From Methanoculleus sp. UBA303 (GTDB taxonomy: Archaea > Halobacteriota > Methanomicrobia > Methanomicrobiales > Methanoculleaceae), in the NCBI GenBank assembly GCA_002501655.1, contig DANY01000033.1:1-64000 (forward strand): a stretch of DNA of 64,000 nt, in the 5' to 3' direction. The first letter of the stretch is position 1. The number at the start of each line of letters is the position of its first letter. A program made the position numbers and the translations under genes. Positions 25,945 through 34,216 of this stretch are shown here, one piece after another. The notes beneath the pieces were generated by a model. That model worked only from the letters and a program-made list of their open reading frames with translations, did not search any database and was not told the origin of the DNA.

Positions 25945-28860
25945 TCACCGAGCCCCGGGAGGAGAGGAGGCCGGTCCCTCCCCGCCTCTCCTCGGCTCCT
26001 TCTCCTCGATGAGGCTTGCCGCCTTCATCGCGGCATAGACCCCCTTGACCTGGAGATCCCCGCCCCTCCTCATCGCCACCCTGATCAGCCGGACCGTCTC
26101 GCCATCCCCCATCATCTCAAGAGACGCCACCGCCCCGTCCTGGATCTCCCGGTCCGTATCGAAGAGAGCATCGATCAACGTGCTCTCTGCCTGCTTTCCA
26201 AGCGCAACAACCTCATCCCACCTCCTGCCGGCGATCAGCACCGTTGCATACTCATCCGGCAGACCCGGTCTCCATCCCATCGCCTCAAGCGCGAGAACTG
26301 CCTCCCGCCGGACAGAGAAACTGCCTGCCCGGAGGAGTGGGACGAGGCAGGACACGGCTTCCTCATCCCCCGATATCGATTTCAGGGCGTCCAGGGTGTT
26401 TTTACGGACGGCCGGATCCCCGTCTTTCAGGAGCAGCGGTATACGCAACCCCCAGTAGCCGGCCAATTTTAGCAACGATGACAGCGCAGCCGACTTCACC
26501 CCGGGATGTGCATCGTTGAGGGCAACGAGCAGGGCGCGCACCGCACCGTCGTCCTCAAAATCGCCGAGGACCGTGACGGCAAGCGTGCGGCTGCCGGGGT
26601 CCGGGCTCTTCGCCAGCTCGGTTAGCGGGAGGACCGCACCCCCCGGTTTCAGGACCGAGAGCGCTTCAGCAGCCCGCCGCTTCACCTCAAACACCGGATC
26701 CTCAAGCGCAACAACCAGAGACCCGAAGGCCTTGTGGTCACCCAGCAGACCGAGAGAGAGAGCCGCGCGCCCGCGGATCTCTGCATCCGGATCGCACAGC
26801 GCGTTCATCAGCGGTCGAACTCCCCGGAGATCCCCCAGGTTCCCCAGCGCCTCGGCAGCCTTGAGCCGGGCCGGCATATCCACATGCGGGTTGTTGAGCA
26901 CCCCGATAAAAAACTGCAGGCCCGGAACGTCCTCATGCACCGCGACACCCGTCTTCCCGCCACCGGACGCCTCCCGGTCCTCCTGCGGGGTTCGCTCTTC
27001 CGGATTCACGGTGCCCGGAGGGGCTGCCCCCACCCTGCCCTGCAGACCATCGGGCAGCAGTGCCGGTTTAGCGCTCTTCTGCGCTCTCGCAGGGTCAGCC
27101 AGGAGACCCAGGCGCTGGATCTCCTCCCAGTCCTCCTTTGCAATAAGGTAGGCTAATTGTTCAGGGGGACACGATGGTTTCCAGCCGATTCTCTCAAGTG
27201 CCCTTGCGGCCGCCTTCCTCACCCCGGTATCCGGGTCCTCGAAGAGTCTGAAGAGCGGCTGAACCGCAGCGACTACCTTGCGCCTGCCAACCTGCCGGGC
27301 CGCCTCCCGCCGTATCCCGGCATCCAGATCTTCGAGGGCCCGGATGAGGAGGAGGTCGACTTTTCGGCCGGAATACGGACTGACTGCCCGCACCGTCTCA
27401 AGCCGGACGAGGGGATCGGGGTTCTGTAAGAACGGGAGCAGGGCAGGGAGCACCCGTGCATCCCGGATCCAGCCCATGGCTCGTATGGCGCTGAGGCGGA
27501 CACCGGAACTCACATCGCCGGATGCTGCGATGATGGCGGCAACGGCCCGCCCTGACCCTATCCTCCCCAGCGCAGCAACGGACTCACGGCGGAGGTCCGG
27601 GTTACCGGTTGTGCATGCCCGGATGAGGGGATCCACCGCTTCTTCATCATGGATCTCGCCGAGTGCGACCGCGGCAGAAGACGAAACGCGCTCATCCGTA
27701 TCCGCCAGGGCCGCAATGAGCGGTTCGACAGCCCGCCGATCACGGCTATCGCCCAGGATCGAGGCTGCCCGCCACCTGATATCGGGATCCGGGTTTCCAA
27801 GCAACCTGATCATGGCATCGGTCGCCGGGCTGCCGATGGCCCCAAGCGCCTTTGCGATACTCGTCCTCTCCGCGCCGCATCGCTCCTGCAGCTCCCGGGC
27901 GAGAGGATCGACGCCGCGCCTCCTGAGCCGCACAAGGCCAATCCAGTCATCTTTTGCGCTCCGAAACAGGATCTCATGGTAAATGCTCCGGGGTTCCCAT
28001 GCAAGGCGATCAAGTGCCCCTGCCGCGACCTTCCGGGTGCTTAAATGTGGGCTCTCGAGCCCGTGAACAAGGGCCTCTTTCGATTCGGGATTCCCAATCT
28101 CCGCAAGCGCGGCGGCCGCCTCATAGGTGACGCACTCTTCCGGGTCATCAAGGGCTCTGTGGAGGTGCCGGACAGCGTTCCAGCTTCTCGTTTTACCGAG
28201 GATCCTTGCGGCGTGCATCCGGACATCAAAATACCCGTCGTCCAGCGCCCAGATCAGAACATCCGCCAGCGCTCTGCTGTAACGTGACGCTTCCTTCCAG
28301 TCTCTTCGCGCAAATGCGAAAGCACCCCGTTCCCGGTCATCGGACGGTTTCCACTCGCACTTCTCCAGGGACTCGGCTGCCTTCGACCGGATACCCGGGT
28401 GCCGGTCCAGCAGCATCTCTCGCAGTGCGGCAGCAGCATCCCCGCCCCCGATGGCCCCGAGCGCCCAGATTGTCGCGATCTTCATGTCGTAGTCGGGATC
28501 CGCCAGCAAGGGAATGATATGCGCCGTCGCACGCGGATCCCGGATCTTCCCGAGCGCCCAGACCGCCTGGAGCCGCATGGTCCCGTCAGGGTCGTTGAGG
28601 AACGGGATGAGCGCTTCCGTCGCCCGGGCATCCCCGATAGAACCGAGCGCCTCCACGGCTTTCCACCGGACGTCCGGATCGGTATCGGCCAGCGCCCGTA
28701 TGAGAGGATCGACCGCACGCGGGTCGCGCAACTCCCCAAGTCCCCCCGCCGCCATCCACCGTGTGTCCTTATCCTCGCTCCTCGCCGCCGCTATCAGGCC
28801 TCCGAGATCCCGCTTTGAAACGAGCCTGCCGATATCGGCGGCGATGAGGCGGAAGGGCAT
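25945..28860 (-). CDS. Large HEAT-repeat (PBS-lyase-like) scaffold protein, 971 aa
   Basis: The protein is almost wholly built of roughly 31-residue HEAT-like helical repeats, such as RWMAAGGLGELRDPRAVDPL and RWKAVEALGSIGDARATEAL. Four times the solenoid is interrupted by a related insert of the form L-x4-W-x-P, about 15 residues, x2-RRDW-x-E (near residues 165, 290, 575 and 865; for example EAMGWRPG then AGRRWDEVVALG). A Pro/Gly/Glu-rich linker of about 50 residues lies near 615-665. No catalytic motif is seen, so a protein-binding scaffold is inferred. It follows the response-regulator gene by 69 bp on the same strand and probably shares its promoter, suggesting a signalling partner. The C-terminal tail is disordered-looking. 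Confidence 0.85.
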   Translation of the reverse strand: MPFRLIAADIGRLVSKRDLGGLIAAARSEDKDTRWMAAGGLGELRDPRAVDPLIRALADTDPDVRWKAVEALGSIGDARATEALIPFLNDPDGTMRLQAVWALGKIRDPRATAHIIPLLADPDYDMKIATIWALGAIGGGDAAAALREMLLDRHPGIRSKAAESLEKCEWKPSDDRERGAFAFARRDWKEASRYSRALADVLIWALDDGYFDVRMHAARILGKTRSWNAVRHLHRALDDPEECVTYEAAAALAEIGNPESKEALVHGLESPHLSTRKVAAGALDRLAWEPRSIYHEILFRSAKDDWIGLVRLRRRGVDPLARELQERCGAERTSIAKALGAIGSPATDAMIRLLGNPDPDIRWRAASILGDSRDRRAVEPLIAALADTDERVSSSAAVALGEIHDEEAVDPLIRACTTGNPDLRRESVAALGRIGSGRAVAAIIAASGDVSSGVRLSAIRAMGWIRDARVLPALLPFLQNPDPLVRLETVRAVSPYSGRKVDLLLIRALEDLDAGIRREAARQVGRRKVVAAVQPLFRLFEDPDTGVRKAAARALERIGWKPSCPPEQLAYLIAKEDWEEIQRLGLLADPARAQKSAKPALLPDGLQGRVGAAPPGTVNPEERTPQEDREASGGGKTGVAVHEDVPGLQFFIGVLNNPHVDMPARLKAAEALGNLGDLRGVRPLMNALCDPDAEIRGRAALSLGLLGDHKAFGSLVVALEDPVFEVKRRAAEALSVLKPGGAVLPLTELAKSPDPGSRTLAVTVLGDFEDDGAVRALLVALNDAHPGVKSAALSSLLKLAGYWGLRIPLLLKDGDPAVRKNTLDALKSISGDEEAVSCLVPLLRAGSFSVRREAVLALEAMGWRPGLPDEYATVLIAGRRWDEVVALGKQAESTLIDALFDTDREIQDGAVASLEMMGDGETVRLIRVAMRRGGDLQVKGVYAAMKAASLIEEKEPRRGGEGPASSPPGAR

Positions 28861-28929
28861 TATAATCCGCTCCCGGCAAAGAACCCCGCCGGTAGATGCC
28901 CGTAATCCTTCCCGATTGACGTCATATCG

Positions 28930-29298
28930 TCACGTCCCAAGATAGTCTTTGAGGATCTCTCTCAATAGCGTGGGTTCGACGGGTTTGGTGATGACCTCGA
29001 CAATCTCATCCTTGTAGGGGGCAAGTTCTTCCTCGGTCAGCCTCCATGCCGAGCAGACCACCACCGGGATCGCCAGTGCTCCGGGAATCTTTCTCCGTTC
29101 GTCCAGGAACTGTGCACCGTCCATCGGCGACATCATGAGGTCCAGGAGTATCAACGAAGGGGGATCTTTTGAGATTATCCTGAGTCCCTCCCGGGGGTCA
29201 TTTAACGGGAGAGGAGAGTACCCGAACGATTTTATAAGCAGCTCGGTGATTCGAAGGACTTTATCGTTGTCGTCAATTAGCATTACTTTCTTTGCCAT
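28930..29298 (-). CDS. Stand-alone response regulator receiver domain (CheY-like)
   Basis: This 122-residue protein opens MAKKVMLIDDNDKVLRI, with the acidic pair DD at positions 9-10. The phospho-acceptor Asp is in LILLDLMMSPMDG (about 55), and the conserved Lys in VEVITKPVEP (about 105). It has no output domain, so it acts through a partner, perhaps the HEAT protein encoded next. I chose the ATG at 29298 because the receiver fold begins there. The ATG at 29310 adds only MVPG, and the longer frame back to 29565 crosses the promoter. Confidence 0.9.
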   Translation of the reverse strand: MAKKVMLIDDNDKVLRITELLIKSFGYSPLPLNDPREGLRIISKDPPSLILLDLMMSPMDGAQFLDERRKIPGALAIPVVVCSAWRLTEEELAPYKDEIVEVITKPVEPTLLREILKDYLGT

Positions 29299-29390
29299 AC
29301 CCGGTACCATCTCTCTGATCCCCGCCGGGGTGAGCGACTGCGGTCCTGCAGGAGATCTGGTTTTGGATAGTTGGTAATCTGGAGGGGGTG

Positions 29391-29401
29391 TTTTTATATC
29401 T
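29391..29401 (-). promoter_or_regulatory. TATA box for the response regulator-HEAT operon
   Basis: On the minus strand the sequence reads AGATATAAAAA, a close match to the archaeal TATA consensus. Transcription would start near 29365, leaving a leader of about 65 nt before the ATG at 29298. Confidence 0.5.
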
Positions 29402-29469
29402 ACCCATACGCGACGGACGAGCATGCCTGCTTTGAGAGGGCGCTCAACGAAACTACAGGCAACTGGATG

Positions 29470-29513
29470 TGTGCCTGCCAGGGGAACTGCAGAACATCTT
29501 TCTGGCAGGCACA
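29470..29513. repeat. 12-bp perfect inverted repeat TGTGCCTGCCAG / CTGGCAGGCACA
   Basis: The arms at 29470-29481 and 29502-29513 are perfectly complementary around a 20-bp centre. The element lies upstream of the response-regulator TATA box and downstream of the rpl12 terminator. A second short hairpin, AGCCCC-tta-GGGGCT, follows at 29544-29558. It may be an operator, an RNA hairpin or a tiny insertion remnant. Confidence 0.55.
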
Positions 29514-29624
29514 ATACGTGACCGTGCCGTGTCGCTCCCGCCCAGCCCCTTAGGGGCTCATGCATATCCCCGGGTTCCCTCTCACAAGAGATTTCAGAAG
29601 AATCACAACGCGGAAGCCGCGGAG

Positions 29625-29712
29625 TACCGGGAATTACCAGACCGGCCAGCCCATCGACCAGTGAAAGAAAAAAAAGGTTTACCCGAAGAGGGCGCCGAGA
29701 CCGGCCATGCCG
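29625..29712 (-). repeat. Genuine rpl12 3' end and terminator; parent copy (C) of the dispersed repeats
   Basis: This covers the last eleven or so codons of rpl12, its TAA, the T-run and the TACCGG block beyond. Degenerate copies occur in the same orientation at 16634-16715 and 23927-24005. Confidence 0.65.
29663..29675 (-). terminator. T-run terminator of the rpl11-rpl1-rpl10-rpl12 operon
   Basis: On the minus strand, 3 bp after the rpl12 stop, there are eight consecutive T residues followed by CTTTC, a strong archaeal-style termination signal. Confidence 0.7.
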
Positions 29713-29993
29713 CTCTCTTCTTCCTCTTCCTTCTTGGCCTCTTCCTCGGCCTCTTCCTCGGCCGCGGGTGCAGCGGCTGCAGGGGCGGCGGCTGCGGGTG
29801 CAGCGGCGACCTGGGCGACGGCGGCCTTGCTGATGGCCTCCTCGATGTTCACGTCCTCGAGTGCGGCGATGAGCGCCTTCACGCGGACGTCCTCGACGGC
29901 AACGTCAGCCGCCTTCAGGACAGCGGTCACATTCTCTTCAGTTACATCCTTGCCTGCGTTGTGCAGGAGCAGTGCAGCGTAGATATACTCCAT
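29679..29993 (-). CDS. rpl12: 50S ribosomal stalk protein P1/L12 (archaeal)
   Basis: This 104-residue acidic protein begins [22 protein letters not shown], the dimerisation and P0-binding helix set of archaeal P1. An Ala-rich hinge ([16 protein letters not shown]), a Glu/Lys tract and the conserved tail [12 protein letters not shown] follow. The tail recruits translational GTPases. It lies 30 bp after rpl10, whose tail is nearly identical, and ends the operon at a T-run. Confidence 0.97.
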   Translation of the reverse strand: MEYIYAALLLHNAGKDVTEENVTAVLKAADVAVEDVRVKALIAALEDVNIEEAISKAAVAQVAAAPAAAAPAAAAPAAEEEAEEEAKKEEEEESGMAGLGALFG

Positions 29994-30023
29994 AATGTAC
30001 TCACCTTTTTTTTGAATAAAGTA

Positions 30024-31049
30024 TTAGCCGAAGAGGGCCCCGAGACCGGCCATGCCGCTCTCTTCCTCCTCTTCCTTCTTCTCCTCTTCCGTCTCCTCTT
30101 CCTCGGGCTTTGCCTCAACGGCTGCCGGGGTTGCGGCGGGTGCCGCAGCGGTTGCGGCCGAGGCAGCCTTCAGGGTCGCCTCATCGAGCTCGAAACCGTG
30201 GCTTGCCGCCGCGAGCGCGACGACCAGCATCTCCCGCTGTGCCCGTCCGATGATCAGGTCGATGATATCCTTCTCATAGATGCTCGCCTCGACGCCCACG
30301 TTCCGGGCTTCACGAACCGCCCTGCCGATGATCGCACCGATCGTCAGCGGGGTCGGGATGGCGGCATTGACCGAGAGGTTGAACGCCTGCCGGGTCGCAA
30401 GCACGATGTTGTTGTAGTAGGCCTCTTCATCGACGGCCAGGAGGTCCGGCGTGAAGATGGTATTCCGGTAGTATGCGGCCTGCAGGGCGAGACCGACGTC
30501 CATCGGCTTGATATCGAGTTTCACAAGAGCATCGGCAACCTTCTTGCTGATGACCTCGCCCTTCTTCACGATCGTCTTCGTCTCCCGGATCTTGACCTTT
30601 CCGCCCTCGATGGCCGCAGGAATGCCCACCTGCTGAAGCTCGCCCACAATGGGGCCGGGCTTGAAGGTGGTCGGACCCTTCGGGACGACGACATCCTCCG
30701 GCGCAGTCTCGCCAGGCTTCGCCGCCATCTTCGTCTTGGTCTTCTCCAGCAGCTTGAAGAGTTTGAAGGGATTCGCGTTCGTGAAGATCAGGGCGCTCTG
30801 GCCCTCGGCGTGCTCTTTCAGGCTTCCGACGTTGCCGCCGAGTTCAGTGAGGGCATGCTCGATGAGCGTGTTCCGGGCCATCTTCACCGTCGCCGTGCCA
30901 CGGAGATTCCGCCGGATATGCTGGACCTGCGAGGCGGGGATGCCGTACATGTCCACAACGCCGACGAGTGTGTGCTCCTCGACACCGCGCTTGATCGCGT
31001 CTACCTCTTCCTTCTTCCACCGGGGCAGGTGCTGTGTGTAAAGTGCCAT
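30024..31049 (-). CDS. rpl10: 50S ribosomal protein L10 (uL10, acidic P0 homologue)
   Basis: This 341-residue protein opens MALYTQHLPRWKKEEVDAIK. It has the uL10 rRNA-binding domain with VKMARNTLIEHAL, the archaeal/eukaryal insertion domain (about 110-190), a spine helix that binds P1 dimers, and a Glu-rich tail ending [12 protein letters not shown], as in P1. It anchors the ribosomal stalk on 23S rRNA with L11. The ATG shares one base with the rpl1 stop, so the two are coupled. Confidence 0.97.
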   Translation of the reverse strand: MALYTQHLPRWKKEEVDAIKRGVEEHTLVGVVDMYGIPASQVQHIRRNLRGTATVKMARNTLIEHALTELGGNVGSLKEHAEGQSALIFTNANPFKLFKLLEKTKTKMAAKPGETAPEDVVVPKGPTTFKPGPIVGELQQVGIPAAIEGGKVKIRETKTIVKKGEVISKKVADALVKLDIKPMDVGLALQAAYYRNTIFTPDLLAVDEEAYYNNIVLATRQAFNLSVNAAIPTPLTIGAIIGRAVREARNVGVEASIYEKDIIDLIIGRAQREMLVVALAAASHGFELDEATLKAASAATAAAPAATPAAVEAKPEEEETEEEKKEEEEESGMAGLGALFG

Positions 31050-31690
31050 CAGGCCACCCTCACAGCCGGCCCCATGGTCGTCTTCACGTAGACCGAGTGG
31101 ATATTCATCGTCCCGCTCTCCAGAACGGACTCGACTCTCCGCAGGACCGCATCGATGTTCTCAGCGATCTCAGCAGGCTCCATTCCGGCGGATCCGACCT
31201 TTGCGTGGAAGACTTTCTTGTCCTTCGTCCGGATCTTCACGGAACTCCGGAGACGCTGGACAATGGGCCGGATATCCATTCCCTGCGGAACCGGCATCGG
31301 CATCCGCCCGCGCGGACCAAGCCTGACACCAAGATAACGGCCGACGAGAGGCATCATTGCCGTCTCAGCAAGGAAGAACCGGTATTCTTCCGCCATTTTA
31401 CGTGCTTCCCGGGGTTCTCCCCCGAGCCGCTCGATCTCCTCAGGTCCGATGATAAGGTCCACATCCACGTCCTTTGCCTGCGTGGTGATATCGCCCTTCC
31501 CGAGAACTGCGATCTTGACGTTGTCAAAACCGTTCGGAAGGAGAATCGTCTCATCGATACGATTCTTGGGCTGGGACATATCGATATTCCTGAGGTTGAC
31601 GGTGATATCCACGCTCTCCTTGAACTTCCGTTCCGGAGCCTTCTCCAGTGCCGTCTTCACGGCTTTCTGTATACTGGTTTTATCAACCAT
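31049..31690 (-). CDS. rpl1: 50S ribosomal protein L1 (uL1)
   Basis: This 213-residue protein begins MVDKTSIQKAVKTALEKAPERKFKESV, and GPRGRMPMPVPQGMDI is the typical L1 signature. It forms the mobile L1 stalk that helps release E-site tRNA. In methanococci L1 also represses its own operon by binding a mimic of its rRNA site early in the rpl1 message; the same may hold here, but I did not identify the site. It starts 51 bp after rpl11 and is coupled to rpl10. Confidence 0.97.
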   Translation of the reverse strand: MVDKTSIQKAVKTALEKAPERKFKESVDITVNLRNIDMSQPKNRIDETILLPNGFDNVKIAVLGKGDITTQAKDVDVDLIIGPEEIERLGGEPREARKMAEEYRFFLAETAMMPLVGRYLGVRLGPRGRMPMPVPQGMDIRPIVQRLRSSVKIRTKDKKVFHAKVGSAGMEPAEIAENIDAVLRRVESVLESGTMNIHSVYVKTTMGPAVRVA

Positions 31691-31741
31691 CCTTTGCCTC
31701 CATAGTACACGACCTCATGATCTTCTATGGTTGTCTGACAT

Positions 31742-32218
31742 CTATGCGACGAGTACGCCGTCGTATGCTCCGTCGTTGATGGCCCGGATGATCTCGCGGG
31801 GCTTCTGGCCCTCAACGGTAACACCGACACTCACGCACGTTCCAACGACCTCTTTGACCGCTGATTTCAGGTCGTACGAGAGCATGCCATCAAGTTTCAT
31901 ACGGGCAATACGGATAGCGGCCTCCAGCGGCAGGTTTCCCGCCACCAAAGTACCCGGCTCTGCGGAGCCCTTCCCGATACCGGCCTCTTTCATGACGAGA
32001 GCCGTTGTGGGCGGAATACCCACTTCAATCGTGAAGTTGCGCTTATCGTCGACTGTGACCATCACCGGCACCTGCATGCCGTTGAAATCGGCCGTCTTCT
32101 TATTGATCTCTTCGACGACTGCCTTCACGTTGATACCGAGAGGTCCGAGCGCTGGGCCCAGAGGCGGACCTGCTGTAGCCTTGCCGCCGGGTACCAATAC
32201 TTCGACCGTTTCTGCCAT
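31742..32218 (-). CDS. rpl11: 50S ribosomal protein L11 (uL11)
   Basis: This 158-residue protein has the N-terminal signature [20 protein letters not shown], the proline-rich loop that contacts the GTPase-associated region of 23S rRNA. The C-terminal RNA-binding domain includes [22 protein letters not shown] (a helix running about 110-131). It is the first gene of the stalk operon, 205 bp after spt5, with its own promoter candidate. Confidence 0.97.
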   Translation of the reverse strand: MAETVEVLVPGGKATAGPPLGPALGPLGINVKAVVEEINKKTADFNGMQVPVMVTVDDKRNFTIEVGIPPTTALVMKEAGIGKGSAEPGTLVAGNLPLEAAIRIARMKLDGMLSYDLKSAVKEVVGTCVSVGVTVEGQKPREIIRAINDGAYDGVLVA

Positions 32219-32283
32219 ACAAGTTTCTCCAGCTTATTCCTCAGGGGAATAGTTGCCTGGGTTATCTAAGGTCACCGTAAGAG

Positions 32284-32296
32284 GATTTAAAGTATA
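32284..32296 (-). promoter_or_regulatory. TATA-like element for the rpl11 operon
   Basis: The minus strand reads TATACTTTAAATCC within the 205-bp spt5-rpl11 gap, about 65-80 bp before the rpl11 start. It is the best promoter candidate for the rpl11-rpl1-rpl10-rpl12 unit. Confidence 0.4.
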
Positions 32297-32423
32297 GTGC
32301 CCGGGGGTTCCGCTCCGGCGACCGGATTTCACACAAGCGGGCGCGTCCGGTCGATGGAAATCCCATCACCGGCGGCGCAAAGACCCGTGCCCGGATTGGA
32401 AAAGGAGAATGGAGTGATATTCT

Positions 32424-32906
32424 TCAGTTAGCGTCTTCCGACCGCTCCACGACGCGGACGGAATCGCCGCGGACCGTGATTGGAATGGGGACCATACTCT
32501 CGTAGAGTTCGACCGTGATCTCCTCCTTCCCGGAATCGATCCTTTTCACGACCGCCTTCTCACCCTTGAAGGGGCCGGCGATGATCTCGACGATGGTGCC
32601 CTCGGTGATACCGCTGACCACCGGTTTCGGCACCAGGAAATGCGCAACCTCCGAGAAGGCGGTCGAGCCCTGCACCACCGCGCGCGCGTGGGGGATCAAC
32701 TCCACCAGCTGCTCAATCCGGGCGATGGCGTCAGGGCTCTCCACAAGGACGTAGCCCTTCAGTTCCTCGGGAACCATGACGGCCGTCACATGGATGTCTT
32801 TCTGGTCTCGGGTCACCTTCTCGATGTTGTCGGCAACCGTCCGCTCCTGCTTTGCGGTCGTCTTTATTGCATATACTCTGTTTACGCTCTCAGCCATATC
32901 CATCAT
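32424..32906 (-). CDS. spt5: Transcription elongation factor Spt5 (archaeal NusG)
   Basis: This 160-residue protein has an N-terminal NGN domain (YAIKTTAKQERTVADNI, then YVLVE and VVQGSTAFSEVAHFL) and a C-terminal KOW domain (EGTIVEIIAGPFKGEKAVVKRI, about 98-120). With Spt4 it closes the RNA polymerase clamp and promotes processivity. The ATG at 32906 overlaps the secE stop; MAESVNRV at 32897 is an alternative start. secE-spt5-L11-L1-L10-L12 is a classic conserved order. Confidence 0.96.
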   Translation of the reverse strand: MMDMAESVNRVYAIKTTAKQERTVADNIEKVTRDQKDIHVTAVMVPEELKGYVLVESPDAIARIEQLVELIPHARAVVQGSTAFSEVAHFLVPKPVVSGITEGTIVEIIAGPFKGEKAVVKRIDSGKEEITVELYESMVPIPITVRGDSVRVVERSEDAN

Positions 32907-33112
32907 TTGGGCAATACCAGCAGGATCTCGTATATAATAAAGCCGACAAGGCCGATGAGCATGATGCCGGCCGCCGCCACGATCGCAATCTTGGAGAACT
33001 CATCACGGGTCGGCGTCCGTGCCAGTTTCAGCACACGCCAGTACTTCTTGAAGAGTTCCTCTTCGATCTTGAACGACTTTACTTCCTCAAACTTCTCTTT
33101 ATAGTCCATCAT
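32903..33112 (-). CDS. secE: Preprotein translocase subunit SecE (Sec61 gamma)
   Basis: This 69-residue protein has an amphipathic, charged N-terminal helix (KYWRVLKLARTPTRDEFSKI) and a single C-terminal membrane helix (AIVAAAGIMLIGLVGFIIYEIL). This is the single-span archaeal/eukaryal form. It clamps SecY in the protein-conducting channel. It starts 6 bp after ftsZ and overlaps spt5 by 4 bp. Confidence 0.94.
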   Translation of the reverse strand: MMDYKEKFEEVKSFKIEEELFKKYWRVLKLARTPTRDEFSKIAIVAAAGIMLIGLVGFIIYEILLVLPK

Positions 33113-33118
33113 ACCGGC

Positions 33119-34216
33119 TCACTTCAGGAAGTCGATCTCAAACTGTTTCATCATACGTGGCATACTCTTTTCGTTTCTCCCATATATTTGTGGTGACCGG
33201 ACACCGGTGACCACGAGCAGCGTCCGCATCTTGCCCTGCATATCGGGGTCGACCTGAGCCCCCCATATGATGCGGGCATCGGGGTCGATGCGGTCGTAGA
33301 CCTCCTGGATGACGGCTTCAGCCTCATACATGGTCATATCGGGCCCGCCGACTACGTTGACGAGCGCGGCGGTCGCCCCGGATATATCCACATCGAGCAG
33401 CGGGGAGCGCAGCGCCTTCTTGACCGAGTCGGCGGCTTTGTCCTCACTGTCGCTCTCGCCCATACCGATCATCGCGACGCCGCCCCGTTCCATGACGGTC
33501 CGGACATCGGCGAAGTCGAGGTTCACGAGCCCGGGCATCGTGATCAGTTCGGTGATGCCCTTGACCGCCCGCATCAGCACCTCGTCCGAGACCTTGAAGG
33601 CGGCGTGAAGCGGGAGGCGGGGCACAACCTCGAGCAGGCGGTCGTTCGGGACGACGATGACGGTATCCGCCACTTCGCGGAGCCGCTCGAGGCCGGCCTC
33701 GGCGTTCTGCGCCCGGATAGAGCCTTCTGCCGTGAACGGCAGGGTGACAACGGCGATGGTCAGGGCACCCTCTTCCCGGGCGGACTTCGCGACCACGGGT
33801 GCGGAGCCGGTGCCGGTGCCGCCCCCAAGCCCGGTGGTGATGAAGACCATATCACACCCCTCGACGGCCCGCTTGATCTCGTCCTCGTTCTCGAGGGCCG
33901 CCTCCTCGCCGACCTGGGGGATCGAACCTGCACCGAGACCGCGGGTCCTCTGCCTCCCGATAAGGATACGGGTATCCGAACGGGCCCGGATAAGGTGCTG
34001 GGCGTCGGTGTTGATGGCGATCAGCCGTGCCCCGTTGATGCCTTCCTCCGCCATCCGGGTGACCGTGTTCGAGCCGCCGCCGCCACAACCGACGACTGCG
34101 ATCTCAGTCCGGAGCTCCATGAGGATATCTTCGAGATCCTTGTCGACCCCTGTGGGCTCAGCAAAGCGCTGCTCCTCTCGTGCCCGTGAAAGTGCCTCTT
34201 CTACGATAGATTTCAT
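33119..34216 (-). CDS. ftsZ: Cell division GTPase FtsZ
   Basis: This 365-residue tubulin homologue has the nucleotide-binding motifs [16 protein letters not shown] (about 40) and the tubulin signature [16 protein letters not shown] (about 134-149). The T7 catalytic region includes [11 protein letters not shown] (about 230). A roughly 30-residue N-terminal extension precedes the fold, as in archaeal FtsZ1-type proteins. It assembles the division ring. Its ATG overlaps the dtdA stop by 4 bp, and secE starts 6 bp downstream. Confidence 0.95.
   Translation of the reverse strand: MKSIVEEALSRAREEQRFAEPTGVDKDLEDILMELRTEIAVVGCGGGGSNTVTRMAEEGINGARLIAINTDAQHLIRARSDTRILIGRQRTRGLGAGSIPQVGEEAALENEDEIKRAVEGCDMVFITTGLGGGTGTGSAPVVAKSAREEGALTIAVVTLPFTAEGSIRAQNAEAGLERLREVADTVIVVPNDRLLEVVPRLPLHAAFKVSDEVLMRAVKGITELITMPGLVNLDFADVRTVMERGGVAMIGMGESDSEDKAADSVKKALRSPLLDVDISGATAALVNVVGGPDMTMYEAEAVIQEVYDRIDPDARIIWGAQVDPDMQGKMRTLLVVTGVRSPQIYGRNEKSMPRMMKQFEIDFLK

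Noticed and set aside
29299-29565. An N-terminal extension of the response regulator
   Set aside because: The extension crosses the TATA box at 29391-29401 and a perfect inverted repeat, and the receiver fold starts at 29298.
30024-30062. Counting the rpl10 tail as another displaced rpl12 fragment
   Set aside because: The shared [12 protein letters not shown] end of P0 and P1 is a known functional similarity and lies within an intact gene.
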